The position numbers and the translations under genes are program-made. This document shows, piece after piece, positions 44,966 through 54,363 of a stretch of 64,000 bases of DNA. The stretch is from DATFVA01 sp963764235 (GTDB taxonomy: Bacteria > Bacteroidota > Ignavibacteria > Ignavibacteriales > Ignavibacteriaceae): NCBI GenBank assembly GCA_963764235.1, contig CAVXRO010000011.1, positions 1-64,000 on the forward strand, in the 5' to 3' direction. The notes below the pieces were generated by a model that saw only the letters and a program-made list of their open reading frames with translations, was not told the DNA's origin and ran no database searches. Within the stretch, counting starts at the first letter, position 1, and each line of letters starts with the position of its first letter.

Positions 44966-47053
44966 CTATTTGAATCTTTCCGCGGCAGTTACAAACCTCT
45001 TTCCATCCCAGTAGCGAATCTGGGAAATAAGGCTTCGTTCAAATTCCTTTGTCCTTGTAAAGGGGCCTTTTATATTCCCTGCTTCAACCAGGGCATCACG
45101 TTTTTCAATAAATGCGTCTCCGAAGCTTACCGAGATTAATTTTAGTTCTTTTGTAAACCGGTAAGCCACTCCGCCGTAATCTGATAAAACATCACCTTCC
45201 ATAACATAAATCAAAATTTCATTCTTACTCAAGTCAAGATAAAGCGCAGTTGGGATATTGAAACGTGTCTGGTAAAAATCAGTGAAATCTGTTTTGGGTA
45301 ATAAAAGGTACTGGTCAGGATTTGCAGTCTCCATATTAATGAATTCATAGCCGGGGGCACAGGGAAGCTGACCGTTCATTCTTTCTACAGGGATACAAAA
45401 CAGAACTGCCCTTTCAAATCCATTATTCATTCCCACCGCATAAAATTCATTATTTTTTTTGTTACGGTAAATTCCTCCTACCCGCAAATGACCTGAATGC
45501 CATAATATTTTATTTAGCATTTCCCCGGTTGCACAGTCGAGTTTAAACACGCCGCAAACTTCATTAGGATTATTCCTGGCGATGCAGAAAAGGTTTAAGT
45601 TTCCATTAATCGTAAGTGTATCAACCAGGGAGGGGTCAAACATATTCGAATGATGTTCAAACCTTGTATTAACTACTTTATCGAAAGTATATGACCAACT
45701 TATATTAAGATCTTTATCATAACAGACTATCCGGTTTTTATTAAGGTCGGTTTCATTGAGCGCTTGCATATTACTGCACAATACCACTTCGTTATTCCCA
45801 TCCATATCAGCATCAAAGATTTTTCCTGAATTATTAATGATATCAATCTCCAGCACATCATGGTAGTCAGCTCTCAATAAAGTTTCATACAGTTTCTTAC
45901 CGCTCTTATTCATAATGAAACCGACCTTGCCTTTGTATTCAAAATGGTCAGGGTTATCATCAAAATCGAGGATGCCGGAGAATATAATTATTGCGGTAAG
46001 AGGAATGAGGAGGAACAGAGCAAGGGCCTGTCTGCGGATGAACTTGCCTGTGCGGAGAAAGGCGTTCTCTTTTTTAATGGACACTACATTACGAAGGTTG
46101 AACAGGTCGTCGGCCGTCTGGATACCGACCAGCTTAAGGTTTCTTGCCGGATATTCTGCCTGAATTTCGTGAATAGTGTTACGGGCATATATAAAATCCT
46201 CTTCAGGAATTATGAACTGACTGATGCCGGAGAAGAAAACTATTTTCGTCTTCGCTGAAACTATATCTTTTGTAAGGGATGGAATGTTTCCAAGCTTATC
46301 AACGGCACCGGTTAAAGCAGCAGAGGTATTGCTGAAAATCTTGATTGGAGAATCATAAAACCGCAGAAACTCCTCTACGAGTTTCAGAACCAGCAGCACA
46401 CCGAATGAGCTGCCCGAGTATTCTCCTATCTTGTTCTCAAAATCAATGTAAACATCCCAGAAACTATGCTTTATCTTTATGAATCTCCCCGCAATCCTGA
46501 CGGCATTGACCAGAGAATTCTCTGCCTGTTCTCTTAGTTCTGAAGGGGGTTCTCCCCTTCCGGGAATTATGTGAAATTTGTTTCCCTTATCACCGGGTTT
46601 AATCTGCACACTCAGCGTGCTCAGTACGCCGTAATCTTCTTCAAATTTTTCTCTTTCTCCCTGGAGGAGCGGCAGGCACACACATGGAAGCGTTCCGGAT
46701 TCAGTACCTGAAAGAACCGCCTTCAAATCTTTATACTTTTCCTCCAGTAAGCTTATACACGATTCGGGGAATGATTTATCCTCACCGGGGTAAACCGCGA
46801 GTACCTGCTTCGCCTGCTTTATGATATCTTCAGTCCGGCCAGGGTTCATTCCGGATACCTCAATCTTTGTTACCAGATCAAGGTACTGAGCGCCGAATTC
46901 AAGAATATATGATTCAGCGATATTTTTGTTCTTCTCAACAAGGAGAATGTGAAAGAAAGAATAGAGCAGGAATAATTTATCCCGGGTAGGAATGGTTTTC
47001 AGCAGCTTTATCCTGAGCTTTGAGGCTTCCGTTTCAAGGTGAAGAATATCCAT
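44966..47053 (-). CDS. Lon-protease-like domain, TM helix and FG-GAP-like extracytoplasmic domain
   Basis: A 695-residue protein with an unusual order of parts. Residues 1-130 are helical. About 147-320 resembles the Lon (S16) proteolytic domain: LSVQIKPG, EYSGSSFGVLLVLKLVEEFL with Ser216 where Lon has GPSAG, ALTGAVDKLGN matching the Lon AxTGxVxxxG block, then SLTKDIVSAK and FIIPEED matching the lysine helix and IPxEN. K262 is one position off the expected lysine, so activity is uncertain. A TM helix (about 342-360) follows, then a C-terminal domain (about 370-695) with a DADMDGNNE calcium-type loop (414-422) and propeller-like strands, which the topology puts outside the cytoplasm. It is last in a three-gene operon with 17 nt to the gene before it. 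The Lon assignment is my reading and needs a profile search. Confidence 0.6.
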   Translation of the reverse strand: MDILHLETEASKLRIKLLKTIPTRDKLFLLYSFFHILLVEKNKNIAESYILEFGAQYLDLVTKIEVSGMNPGRTEDIIKQAKQVLAVYPGEDKSFPESCISLLEEKYKDLKAVLSGTESGTLPCVCLPLLQGEREKFEEDYGVLSTLSVQIKPGDKGNKFHIIPGRGEPPSELREQAENSLVNAVRIAGRFIKIKHSFWDVYIDFENKIGEYSGSSFGVLLVLKLVEEFLRFYDSPIKIFSNTSAALTGAVDKLGNIPSLTKDIVSAKTKIVFFSGISQFIIPEEDFIYARNTIHEIQAEYPARNLKLVGIQTADDLFNLRNVVSIKKENAFLRTGKFIRRQALALFLLIPLTAIIIFSGILDFDDNPDHFEYKGKVGFIMNKSGKKLYETLLRADYHDVLEIDIINNSGKIFDADMDGNNEVVLCSNMQALNETDLNKNRIVCYDKDLNISWSYTFDKVVNTRFEHHSNMFDPSLVDTLTINGNLNLFCIARNNPNEVCGVFKLDCATGEMLNKILWHSGHLRVGGIYRNKKNNEFYAVGMNNGFERAVLFCIPVERMNGQLPCAPGYEFINMETANPDQYLLLPKTDFTDFYQTRFNIPTALYLDLSKNEILIYVMEGDVLSDYGGVAYRFTKELKLISVSFGDAFIEKRDALVEAGNIKGPFTRTKEFERSLISQIRYWDGKRFVTAAERFK

Positions 47054-47070
47054 TTATCCCCTGCCGTGGT

Positions 47071-47604
47071 TCACTGAGGATATACCTCTATTGAAATTGA
47101 ACTAATCTCGGGTAAGTCTTCCAGGATCTTTGATTCCTGGCTGTTTTTGAAATAATACTTCTGCAGGCCTGGATTGAGGGTGAGAGTGAATTCACCCAGT
47201 TCTTCCCCTGATACAGGAAACACGAACAAGCGTGCATTTTTAACTGTACCGATCAGCCTGATAATAATGTTCTTTTCTTTATCGATAAATGTTTTTGAAA
47301 ATACTCCGGATTCAGTCTCTGCAGTTGCAGCGGCCAGAACAGCAGTAGAGGTATTATATTCAGACGCCTCGATCGTCCAGGAAAAGAGCTCATAAACTCT
47401 GGTCAATTTGTAAGCGGGGATTTTTTCTGCAATCTTTGTCCTGAGGGAAGGAGATATTTCTTCTTCCAGCGAATTCTTTATATCGGAGTAGACTTCTACT
47501 GCCGGGTACAGCACCCCGTTCTCAGCAATATAACGCAGTTTTTCTTTGCCAAGGTTTCCCGGAGAAAACACGTAATAAAAAATATCTTTTTCAGTTATAA
47601 GCAT
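47071..47604 (-). CDS. Soluble protein of unknown function, middle gene of the Lon-like operon
   Basis: A 177-residue protein without signal peptide or TM helix. The N-terminal part (DIFYYVFSPGNLGKEKLRYIAENG, then EEEISPSLRTKIAEKIPAYKL) is helical and, in its size and place after a sigma-like gene, recalls anti-sigma-like proteins of Bacteroidota. The C-terminal part (about 95-177) is strand-rich (IIIRLIGTVKNARLFVFPVSG, EFTLTLNPGLQKYYF), perhaps a small beta-sandwich. No family is recognised with confidence. It sits between the helical 321-residue gene (94-nt gap) and the Lon-like gene (17-nt gap), all on the minus strand, so the three are probably co-transcribed. Confidence 0.6.
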   Translation of the reverse strand: MLITEKDIFYYVFSPGNLGKEKLRYIAENGVLYPAVEVYSDIKNSLEEEISPSLRTKIAEKIPAYKLTRVYELFSWTIEASEYNTSTAVLAAATAETESGVFSKTFIDKEKNIIIRLIGTVKNARLFVFPVSGEELGEFTLTLNPGLQKYYFKNSQESKILEDLPEISSISIEVYPQ

Positions 47605-47698
47605 AAATCAGGTAAAAAGTAAAAAAAGTTAAACCACGACAAGTAAATAGTTCAATTTCTATATGATAGATAACCTGAAAATTATAATCCTCGGAAAA

Positions 47699-48664
47699 TC
47701 AGGAGATTAATTCCGCCAGCTGCTGCCTGTAAAGCTTAACTATATACTCAAAAATGTTATGGTACTTGACTTCGTAATCGTTCTTTGTGAGTCCCGGCAT
47801 AGTTTCGCACAGGTAATGATATAACCCGGGATTTATGCCGCCGTCCATCAGGTCATTGCCTATGAGCTTAAGAGCCTCCGTAATCTTAATAAATTCATCA
47901 TCACAGAGTTTTCCTGTTTTAACGTAAGATTCCGCCGCCTTAAGGGAAACGATAGCGAGTCCTTTATCAATAATTTCTTTAACCTCCAGTTTTTCGCCCG
48001 TGCCCAGAACTCTATCTGAGATTTCACCCGACAGATTTATTTCTTTAATCCTGTATATGAGGTCGTAAAGAGGGATTGCGGCAGGAGTACTGTATATTTT
48101 CCTAAAATAACTGAAAAGAGAAGGGAGCATTTCTTTTTTATTCGTGATGAGACCGGCCGGGGTGTTGTATAGCAACTCTTTATCGGCAAACCTGCATTTA
48201 TCAGCATCTATCCCCGGCTCTGTTATGTATATTTTGCCAGCTATATTGATTTTGTTAAAGTTCTGCGACTTAATGAAATAATTAACCGAGTCGAGGATTT
48301 TAGAGAAGAAAGGATCGTACTCCTTGAGCAATGTATTTATTCTCTGGTTAACGCTGAGGGAGATTGTCTTAAGAAGGAAATACTTCGCTTCTTCTTCGGT
48401 GGTTATTTCGGGCTCCCATGAAGTGAACCTTGAAATGATAAACAGTTCACCGTCGGACTGGTTCCGCGTAAAAAACGGAACAATGGAATCCACAGCAATA
48501 TCATCGAGGAAGCTGCTGCTGTCGTTCGTTAATTTTTTAATCCTGCCTGAATTATATTTTACAAACCTCAGTGCGATCTGGATAAGTTTCTCAATAAACC
48601 GGTTTAAGTCGGTTTGCGAAATATCGCCAGTCAGAATTTTTTGTAATACCGAATAAAAATTCAT
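47699..48664 (-). CDS. Helical, possibly sigma-like protein; first gene of the Lon-like operon
   Basis: A 321-residue cytoplasmic protein, almost all helical. Around residues 20-85 the pattern LNRFIEKLIQIALRFVKY, then SSFLDDIAVDSIVPFFTRN and ELFIISRFTSW, recalls region 2 of sigma-70-type factors (acidic residues before a hydrophobic helix, then an aromatic stretch), followed by VNQRINTLLKEYDPFF. The C-terminal half is helical with no recognised motif. I do not claim a sigma factor: no clear region 4 HTH is seen. Its divergent neighbour is the giant hybrid sensor kinase, and a 32-bp tandem repeat lies between them. As the first gene of the operon it may be the regulator of the set, which is inference. 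Confidence 0.5.
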   Translation of the reverse strand: MNFYSVLQKILTGDISQTDLNRFIEKLIQIALRFVKYNSGRIKKLTNDSSSFLDDIAVDSIVPFFTRNQSDGELFIISRFTSWEPEITTEEEAKYFLLKTISLSVNQRINTLLKEYDPFFSKILDSVNYFIKSQNFNKINIAGKIYITEPGIDADKCRFADKELLYNTPAGLITNKKEMLPSLFSYFRKIYSTPAAIPLYDLIYRIKEINLSGEISDRVLGTGEKLEVKEIIDKGLAIVSLKAAESYVKTGKLCDDEFIKITEALKLIGNDLMDGGINPGLYHYLCETMPGLTKNDYEVKYHNIFEYIVKLYRQQLAELIS

Positions 48665-48793
48665 AACCCTCTATACAAAAACCCGCAAAATTTAAGAATT
48701 ATTATGATATTAGCAAAACGTTACAGGTTAATATCTTACTCTCCTATCCGGGTTGTTAACGTGTAGCGGGGATGGTGGTTATCTCCAAGGTAC

Positions 48794-48921
48794 CGGGATG
48801 GAAGCCGGTGTGGATATATTAGTGTCGGGATGGGAGCCGGTGTGAATATATTATTGTCGGGATGGGAGCCGGTGTGGATATATTAGTGTCGGGATGGGAG
48901 CCGGTGTGAACCTTTTTAGGG
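48794..48921 (+). repeat. Four tandem copies of a 32-bp repeat between divergent operons
   Basis: The word CGGGATGGGAGCCGGTGTG (first copy CGGGATGGAAGCC...) starts at 48794, 48826, 48858 and 48890, exactly 32 bases apart. Copies are joined by the A+T-rich GATATATTAGTGT-type half. It lies 130 bases upstream of the minus-strand operon and 140 bases upstream of the hybrid kinase gene. There are no unique spacers. The rest of 48665-49061 shows nothing else identifiable. Confidence 0.88.
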
Positions 48922-49061
48922 GAATACTTGTTTTCAAGAAAATAAACAGATAAATTCAACATGCCCCCTTGTGTGTCGTTATTCAGAGAAGTATTACTGA
49001 AAATTCACTGCCACTCCTTTGATATGATTTGATGTTCCCGAACCGGGTTTCTAAATTATTA

Positions 49062-52000
49062 ATGAAAAGTTTGAATAAATATTTATTAAAGCTGCTGGCG
49101 GTAGTCATTTTTCTATGCTCTTTACCGTTAACAGCACAGCAGGTTAATTTCAGGCATCTAACTATAGATGACGGACTTTCGCAGAATGCGGTACTTTCCA
49201 GTATACAGGACAGTCATGGCTTTATGTGGTTCGGGACGAAAGACGGCCTTAATCGCTACGATGGCTACAACTTCAGGATATTTCAGAATGATCCCCGCGA
49301 TTCAACTTCCATCTCGTCCAATTATATCTGTTCGATTTTTGAGGATAGACGGGGAAAGATATGGATAGGCACACTTGCCGGCGAGCTTAATATTTACTTC
49401 GAGACGAGCGGGACATTCCGCAGAGTATCCGATCTGGATAACGACAGCCAGATTACCACAATTGCCGAAGATAAATCAGGAAACGTGTGGATAGGTACAG
49501 GCAGGAACGGAATTTTCAGGATTGCACACGACGGGAATTATACTAATTTTTCGTGCACTGACTACAGGGCCCGGCAACAGCCCGGTTCACTCACCAGCGA
49601 CATGGTATCCGCTGTCTTTGTCGATATGAATGACGTTCTATGGATAGGGAATTCTGAGGGACTGGACAGATACGACAAACAAAATATTTCTTTCAGTCAC
49701 TATAAAATTAAAACAAAAGATCCGCGCGCCCTCTCCTTCCCCGCCGATAACGGCGTAAACTCAATTGTACAGTACAAGGAAGGTGAGCTTATACTCGGGA
49801 CACCCAGCGGTATAGTTGAATTTTCAATTAATAGCGGACAGTATACTTTATACCCCCATCATTACATTATATCGCGGTTCGGCTGGGGAAGGATTACCAG
49901 CATAGCAAAAGATCATTCCGGCATGCTCTGGCTTGCTACTCCCGGAGAGCTGATGCGGTTTAATCCAGATACAAAAACCTACCGTTATTTCACAAACGAT
50001 CCTCTTGATCCCGGCAGTATCAGCTTCAATGCGGTTTCAAGTATTCACTGCGACAGGTCGGGCATAATGTGGGTAGGAACACCGGGCGCCGGAATAAATA
50101 TTTATGATCCGAAAGCAAACCGGTTTGCACTGCTAAAGCGCAAAGCAGATACTCCTACAAGAGTTATCGGCTTCAGTATAACTTCAATATGCGAGGACGA
50201 TTCCGGTGATATATGGATAGGTTCGGAAGTGCTTTACAGGTGGAACCGCAGAACCGGTGAGTTGAAAAGTTTTGAAACCACATCCGACCGGCCTGATGAT
50301 TTCGGCAATACGCGCCCATGGACTATTGTAAAAGATAATAACGGAATCCTCTGGTTTGCCAGTCCCCAGGGGTTGTTCAGTTATGATATAAAGAAGAAAA
50401 AATCAAGACTGTACAAGTACATCCCGGGAAAAGAAAACGGACTGCCTCAGAGAGAAGTTTACGGATTATATGTGGATAACAGCGGTTTTGTATGGACGGT
50501 CAACGGAAATTATTTCAGTAAACTCATAGACGCTGAGAAAGGGATATTCGAGAACCATTGGTATAACCTGATGGCTTCGAATAATGTGGTGATAAGGCCC
50601 TCAGTGTACCAGGATTCAGAAGGTATTTACTGGATCGGCAGCGATAGAGGACTGATATCATTTAACGAAGAGACCGGCAAATTCAGCAAATATTTAAATA
50701 AGCCATCAGATCCCAGGAGCCTAAACAACAGCTACGTTAAATCTATATGTCCCGATCCCCGGAATCCCGAAAAATACCTTTGGGTAGGCACAGCCGGAGG
50801 GGGGATAAGCAAACTGAATAAAACTGAGGGAACTTTTGAACATTTCACAACCCGCGACGGGCTGCCGAATAATGTGGTATACGGAATACTCCCCGATTCA
50901 AAGGGTAATTTATGGCTGAGCACGAATCATGGCTTATCCCGGTTTAATCCGGACAGCGTTACATTCAAAAACTTTGATGTTCTGGACGGATTACAGAGCA
51001 ATGAATTCAACACAGGAGCCTATTTTAAAAGCAACGACGGCGAGATGTTTTTCGGAGGGATAAAGGGATTAAACTACTTCCGCCCGGATTATATAAAGGA
51101 AAACAGGCATATTCCTTCGATAGTTATTACAAAATGCGAGATCCAGAATAATTCATCTGAAGAAGGGAACCTAAAAAAGGTCTTAAATCCCCCGGTTGAA
51201 GGTTCTGTAATAACTTTAAACTATGGTGAAGACATTGTACGTTTCGAGTTTGCCGCGTTAGATTATTCAGCGCCCGGGAAGAATAATTATTCGTACAAAC
51301 TTGAACACTTTAATGAAAGATGGATAAATGCCGGAACTCTCCACAGCGCGACCTTTACCCATCTTCCCGCGGGCAGATATATTTTCAGGGTAAAAGGCTC
51401 CAACAATGACGGAATATGGAATGAGAAAGGCGCGTCGATTCAACTGATCATACTTCCTCCCTGGTGGCTTACGTGGTGGGCATATTCCATCTACGGACTG
51501 CTGTTTTTTTCGGGACTTTATTTTCTGAGAAGGTACGAATTAAACCGCCTTCATCTTAAAAGTCAACTGAAGATGGAGAAGATTGAATCGGATTCGCTCC
51601 GCAATCTTGATCAGCTTAAAACACGTTTCTTTGCGAATATCTCGCATGAATTCAGAACCCCGCTTACACTGATACTCGGCCAGGTGGAAAGTGTACTTTC
51701 ATCGGATATCGGGACAAAGGCAAAAAGCAAGCTTCATATAGCAAACAGGAATGCCAGGCGGCTTCTGACGCTCATAAACCAGCTGCTGGATATTTCAAAA
51801 ATCGAAGCCGGCAGTATGCAGATTAAAGCCGAACAGCATAACATAATTTCATTTCTTAAAAGTCTTTTCTACTCATTCGAATCGCTTGCGGATTCAAAAC
51901 AGATAACTCTTAAATTTGATTCAGACCTTGTTAATATTCCCGTGGTTTTTGAACCCGATAAGATGGAAAAGGTGTTTTATAATCTCTTCTCAAATGCGTT

Positions 52001-53171
52001 TAAATTTACACCACCCGGAGGTACCATAACGGTTAGGGCCTATATTTCCGGTTCGTCGTCGGTAATATGTATAAAGGACACAGGTACGGGGATTCCGGCG
52101 AACATGGCAAATAAGATATTCGACCGGTTTTATCAGCTCGACAATTCAAGCACGAGGGAACACGAAGGCACGGGTATCGGACTTGCTCTAACCAAAGAAT
52201 TGATTGAGCTGCACCAGGGGAAAATTACAGTAAAAAGCAACACCGGTGAAGGAGCAGAGTTTATTGTCACTCTTCCCCTCGGAAATCTGAATAGCCCAAA
52301 GATAACTCCGGATGCCCTTCCGCATAATGATGTTTTTGAAGACCTCAATACAGACCCCGAAATGGAAATACAGGATGAAAATTCGATAAGCGGAGGAGAC
52401 AGTGCAGGGATTAAAGGTGAAATTATTCTGATAGTTGAGGATAACGCGGATGTACGAAACTATGTAAGGGAGCAGCTCGAGAGTGAATTCATTATTGTAG
52501 ATGCCCGAAACGGAGAGGCGGGAATTGCAAAAGCCCGCGGAATTATTCCCGATTTAATAATCACAGATGTAATGATGCCTAAAATGGATGGATTCAGGTT
52601 CTGTACGGAGATAAGAAAAGATGAGAGAACCAGTCACATCCCGATAATAATGCTGACAGCGAAGGCAGGCCTTGATGATAAAATAGAAGGACTCGAGACC
52701 GGCATAGATGATTACCTTACAAAGCCATTCAGCACACGTGAACTCAGAGTGAGGGTGAAGAACCTTATCCAGCAGCGAAAGGAACTGAGGAAAAGATTCA
52801 GCAGCGCTACCATTATAAAGCCTTCTGAAGTTTCGGCGGTTTCAGCCGATCAGGTTTTCCTGCAGAAAACGATGGAAATTATAGAAAAACATTTTAATGA
52901 CGAACAATTCGGAGTAGAGCTGCTTGCTTCTGAGGCAGGTATGAGCGTTTCCCAGATGAACAGAAAGCTGAAAGCGCTGATAGACCAGCCGGCAGGACAA
53001 TTAATAAGATCGCTCCGCCTGCAGAGAGCCGCAGATCTTCTGAAACAAAATTCCGGAACAGTAGCAGAAATAAGCTACCAGGTCGGGTTCAATGACCAGT
53101 CGTACTTCTCAAGGGCATTCAAGAAACAGTTCGGATGCAGTCCCAGCGACTATAAAAAGAACGTCGAATAA
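49062..53171 (+). CDS. Hybrid two-component system: propeller sensor, histidine kinase, receiver, AraC-type HTH
   Basis: A 1369-residue one-protein signalling system. The signal peptide is cut near PLTAQQ; the ATG at 49062 is chosen because it starts this signal directly. The periplasmic double propeller (about 27-705) has reg_prop blades (MWFGTKDGLNRYDGY, IWIGT). A Y_Y_Y domain (about 716-796), one TM helix (about 806-826), HisKA (FFANISHEFRTPLTLIL, His near 863), HATPase_c (about 966-1073, GTGIGLAL), a receiver domain (about 1122-1240, phosphoacceptor Asp near 1168 in LIITDVMMPKMDG, LTAKAG, and Lys in TKPFS) and a C-terminal AraC HTH (about 1270-1365, VAEISYQVGFNDQSYFSRAFKKQFG) follow. Such HTCS proteins sense extracellular glycans and activate utilisation genes; no glycan locus is adjacent, so the ligand is open. 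Confidence 0.94.
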   Translation: MKSLNKYLLKLLAVVIFLCSLPLTAQQVNFRHLTIDDGLSQNAVLSSIQDSHGFMWFGTKDGLNRYDGYNFRIFQNDPRDSTSISSNYICSIFEDRRGKIWIGTLAGELNIYFETSGTFRRVSDLDNDSQITTIAEDKSGNVWIGTGRNGIFRIAHDGNYTNFSCTDYRARQQPGSLTSDMVSAVFVDMNDVLWIGNSEGLDRYDKQNISFSHYKIKTKDPRALSFPADNGVNSIVQYKEGELILGTPSGIVEFSINSGQYTLYPHHYIISRFGWGRITSIAKDHSGMLWLATPGELMRFNPDTKTYRYFTNDPLDPGSISFNAVSSIHCDRSGIMWVGTPGAGINIYDPKANRFALLKRKADTPTRVIGFSITSICEDDSGDIWIGSEVLYRWNRRTGELKSFETTSDRPDDFGNTRPWTIVKDNNGILWFASPQGLFSYDIKKKKSRLYKYIPGKENGLPQREVYGLYVDNSGFVWTVNGNYFSKLIDAEKGIFENHWYNLMASNNVVIRPSVYQDSEGIYWIGSDRGLISFNEETGKFSKYLNKPSDPRSLNNSYVKSICPDPRNPEKYLWVGTAGGGISKLNKTEGTFEHFTTRDGLPNNVVYGILPDSKGNLWLSTNHGLSRFNPDSVTFKNFDVLDGLQSNEFNTGAYFKSNDGEMFFGGIKGLNYFRPDYIKENRHIPSIVITKCEIQNNSSEEGNLKKVLNPPVEGSVITLNYGEDIVRFEFAALDYSAPGKNNYSYKLEHFNERWINAGTLHSATFTHLPAGRYIFRVKGSNNDGIWNEKGASIQLIILPPWWLTWWAYSIYGLLFFSGLYFLRRYELNRLHLKSQLKMEKIESDSLRNLDQLKTRFFANISHEFRTPLTLILGQVESVLSSDIGTKAKSKLHIANRNARRLLTLINQLLDISKIEAGSMQIKAEQHNIISFLKSLFYSFESLADSKQITLKFDSDLVNIPVVFEPDKMEKVFYNLFSNAFKFTPPGGTITVRAYISGSSSVICIKDTGTGIPANMANKIFDRFYQLDNSSTREHEGTGIGLALTKELIELHQGKITVKSNTGEGAEFIVTLPLGNLNSPKITPDALPHNDVFEDLNTDPEMEIQDENSISGGDSAGIKGEIILIVEDNADVRNYVREQLESEFIIVDARNGEAGIAKARGIIPDLIITDVMMPKMDGFRFCTEIRKDERTSHIPIIMLTAKAGLDDKIEGLETGIDDYLTKPFSTRELRVRVKNLIQQRKELRKRFSSATIIKPSEVSAVSADQVFLQKTMEIIEKHFNDEQFGVELLASEAGMSVSQMNRKLKALIDQPAGQLIRSLRLQRAADLLKQNSGTVAEISYQVGFNDQSYFSRAFKKQFGCSPSDYKKNVE

Positions 53172-53365
53172 CGATTTTCGAATCATTTCTACATTCCTTT
53201 TTAGTCAACCAATGATCTTTCGATATTAAATTTCCAATTTTCAATATCAAATAGAAAAGTCCTAACTTTTGCGCATATAGTGCAAGATTTGGCCTCTTTT
53301 TAAGCTTACCTTTGTTCTGTATTACCAATTACTATTTCTTAATTATTTAACCAGAATTTATGTTA

Positions 53366-53800
53366 ATGCTTAAAACAGCAGCTATCCTAAAGAGTGACGG
53401 AACACTAGTGTTTCAAAACGGCAGGTTTTTGAACTGGGATGATCTTAGCCAAACCCGGCCGCCGGATCTTCCCCCGTCAATAAAAGTGGAGTTGACGCTC
53501 TCTTTCAAAGAAAACGATCTACTTCTCGGAACAGACGGATTTGTCTGGGCTACCCTCAGCGCCAGCCAGGCTGAAATTGTACAGAGTACACTTCTCGCAC
53601 AGCATATAAATTCCGAAATAAAAACAATATCTGCTGCCGAAAAGCAATTATTTGCATTGAAGGTAATTAATGAAAGCGACATCGAGGATGCGGTAGACTT
53701 TATCTGGCAAAGCCGTGACGGCTTAAGGCTGAAGCCCGACTGGGTTTACCCAATCGGCGAAAAGAATAAAAGTTTTGAACAATGGCTGGGAGGACAGTAG
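53366..53800 (+). CDS. Conserved-looking soluble protein of unknown function
   Basis: A 144-residue protein with no signal peptide or TM helix. It opens with MLKTAAILKSDGTLVFQNGRF and has two apparent halves: a strand-rich N-terminal part (IKVELTLSFKENDLLLGTDGF) and a helical C-terminal part (EKQLFALKVINESDIEDAVDFIWQSRDGL), ending WVYPIGEKNKSFEQWLGG. I recognise no family. It lies between the hybrid kinase gene and small secreted-protein genes, on the same strand, without clear coupling. A stop followed at once by a GAAAATT-type unit marks the end. Confidence 0.55.
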   Translation: MLKTAAILKSDGTLVFQNGRFLNWDDLSQTRPPDLPPSIKVELTLSFKENDLLLGTDGFVWATLSASQAEIVQSTLLAQHINSEIKTISAAEKQLFALKVINESDIEDAVDFIWQSRDGLRLKPDWVYPIGEKNKSFEQWLGGQ

Positions 53801-53863
53801 GATTGAAAATTGAAGCATTGCTAATTGCTAAAACACATACAATAACAAATCGAAAGGTAACAA

Positions 53864-54301
53864 ATGAAAGCTCTGTTAACGGCACTTTTTCTTTTCGCGC
53901 TCTTTATCTCCCTGGGTTCCCCTGCATTTGCACAGGAATCTCAGAGTAACGTGGTTGTAATGACCAATTTCGAAAGAGCATTTCCTGATAACGGTTCAGC
54001 AAGTGAACTGGATTCCCTGGCGCAAGTAATGATGGATAATTCATATAAGAATAATCCATATGTTTTAAGCTATGGAGTGGTTCGTCACTTTTGGGGACAC
54101 AACAGTCGTGATTTCATTCAGATGATCACTGTTAAGAGCTTTGAGGATATAAACAAAGCTGAAGATGAAGGCAACAAAGAGTTTATGAAGGCTATGCCTG
54201 ATAAGGCCGATAGACAGGCGTTCAGTAAGGCATACAGTAAATATTTTACCGGGAAACACTCCGATGAAATATACTCTCAGGTGGTTTCTAGCAGTAAATA
54301 G
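53864..54301 (+). CDS. Small secreted protein, possible dimeric alpha/beta barrel
   Basis: A 145-residue protein with a signal peptide (MKALLTALFLFALFISLG, cut near AFAQ). The mature part has the pattern VVVMTNFERAF, then a helix LDSLAQVMMDN, LSYGVVRHFWG, FIQMITVKSFEDINKAEDEG, which resembles ferredoxin-like dimeric alpha/beta-barrel (EthD/NIPSNAP-type) proteins. No catalytic residues are evident. It is the first of five consecutive small secreted or lipoprotein genes and is closed by its own terminator. Confidence 0.6.
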   Translation: MKALLTALFLFALFISLGSPAFAQESQSNVVVMTNFERAFPDNGSASELDSLAQVMMDNSYKNNPYVLSYGVVRHFWGHNSRDFIQMITVKSFEDINKAEDEGNKEFMKAMPDKADRQAFSKAYSKYFTGKHSDEIYSQVVSSSK

Positions 54302-54316
54302 ATTCCGCAAGTTTTC

Positions 54317-54350
54317 AAGGAGATAACTCCGGTTATCTCCTTTATTTTTT
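54317..54350 (+). terminator. Rho-independent terminator
   Basis: GGAGATAAC, loop TCCG and GTTATCTCC are followed by TTTATTTTTT, directly after the 53864-54301 gene. Confidence 0.9.
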
Positions 54351-54363
54351 AATAAAGGAATTA

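Noticed and set aside
48794..48921. Possible CRISPR array
   Set aside because: The whole 32-bp period is repeated and there are no variable spacers.
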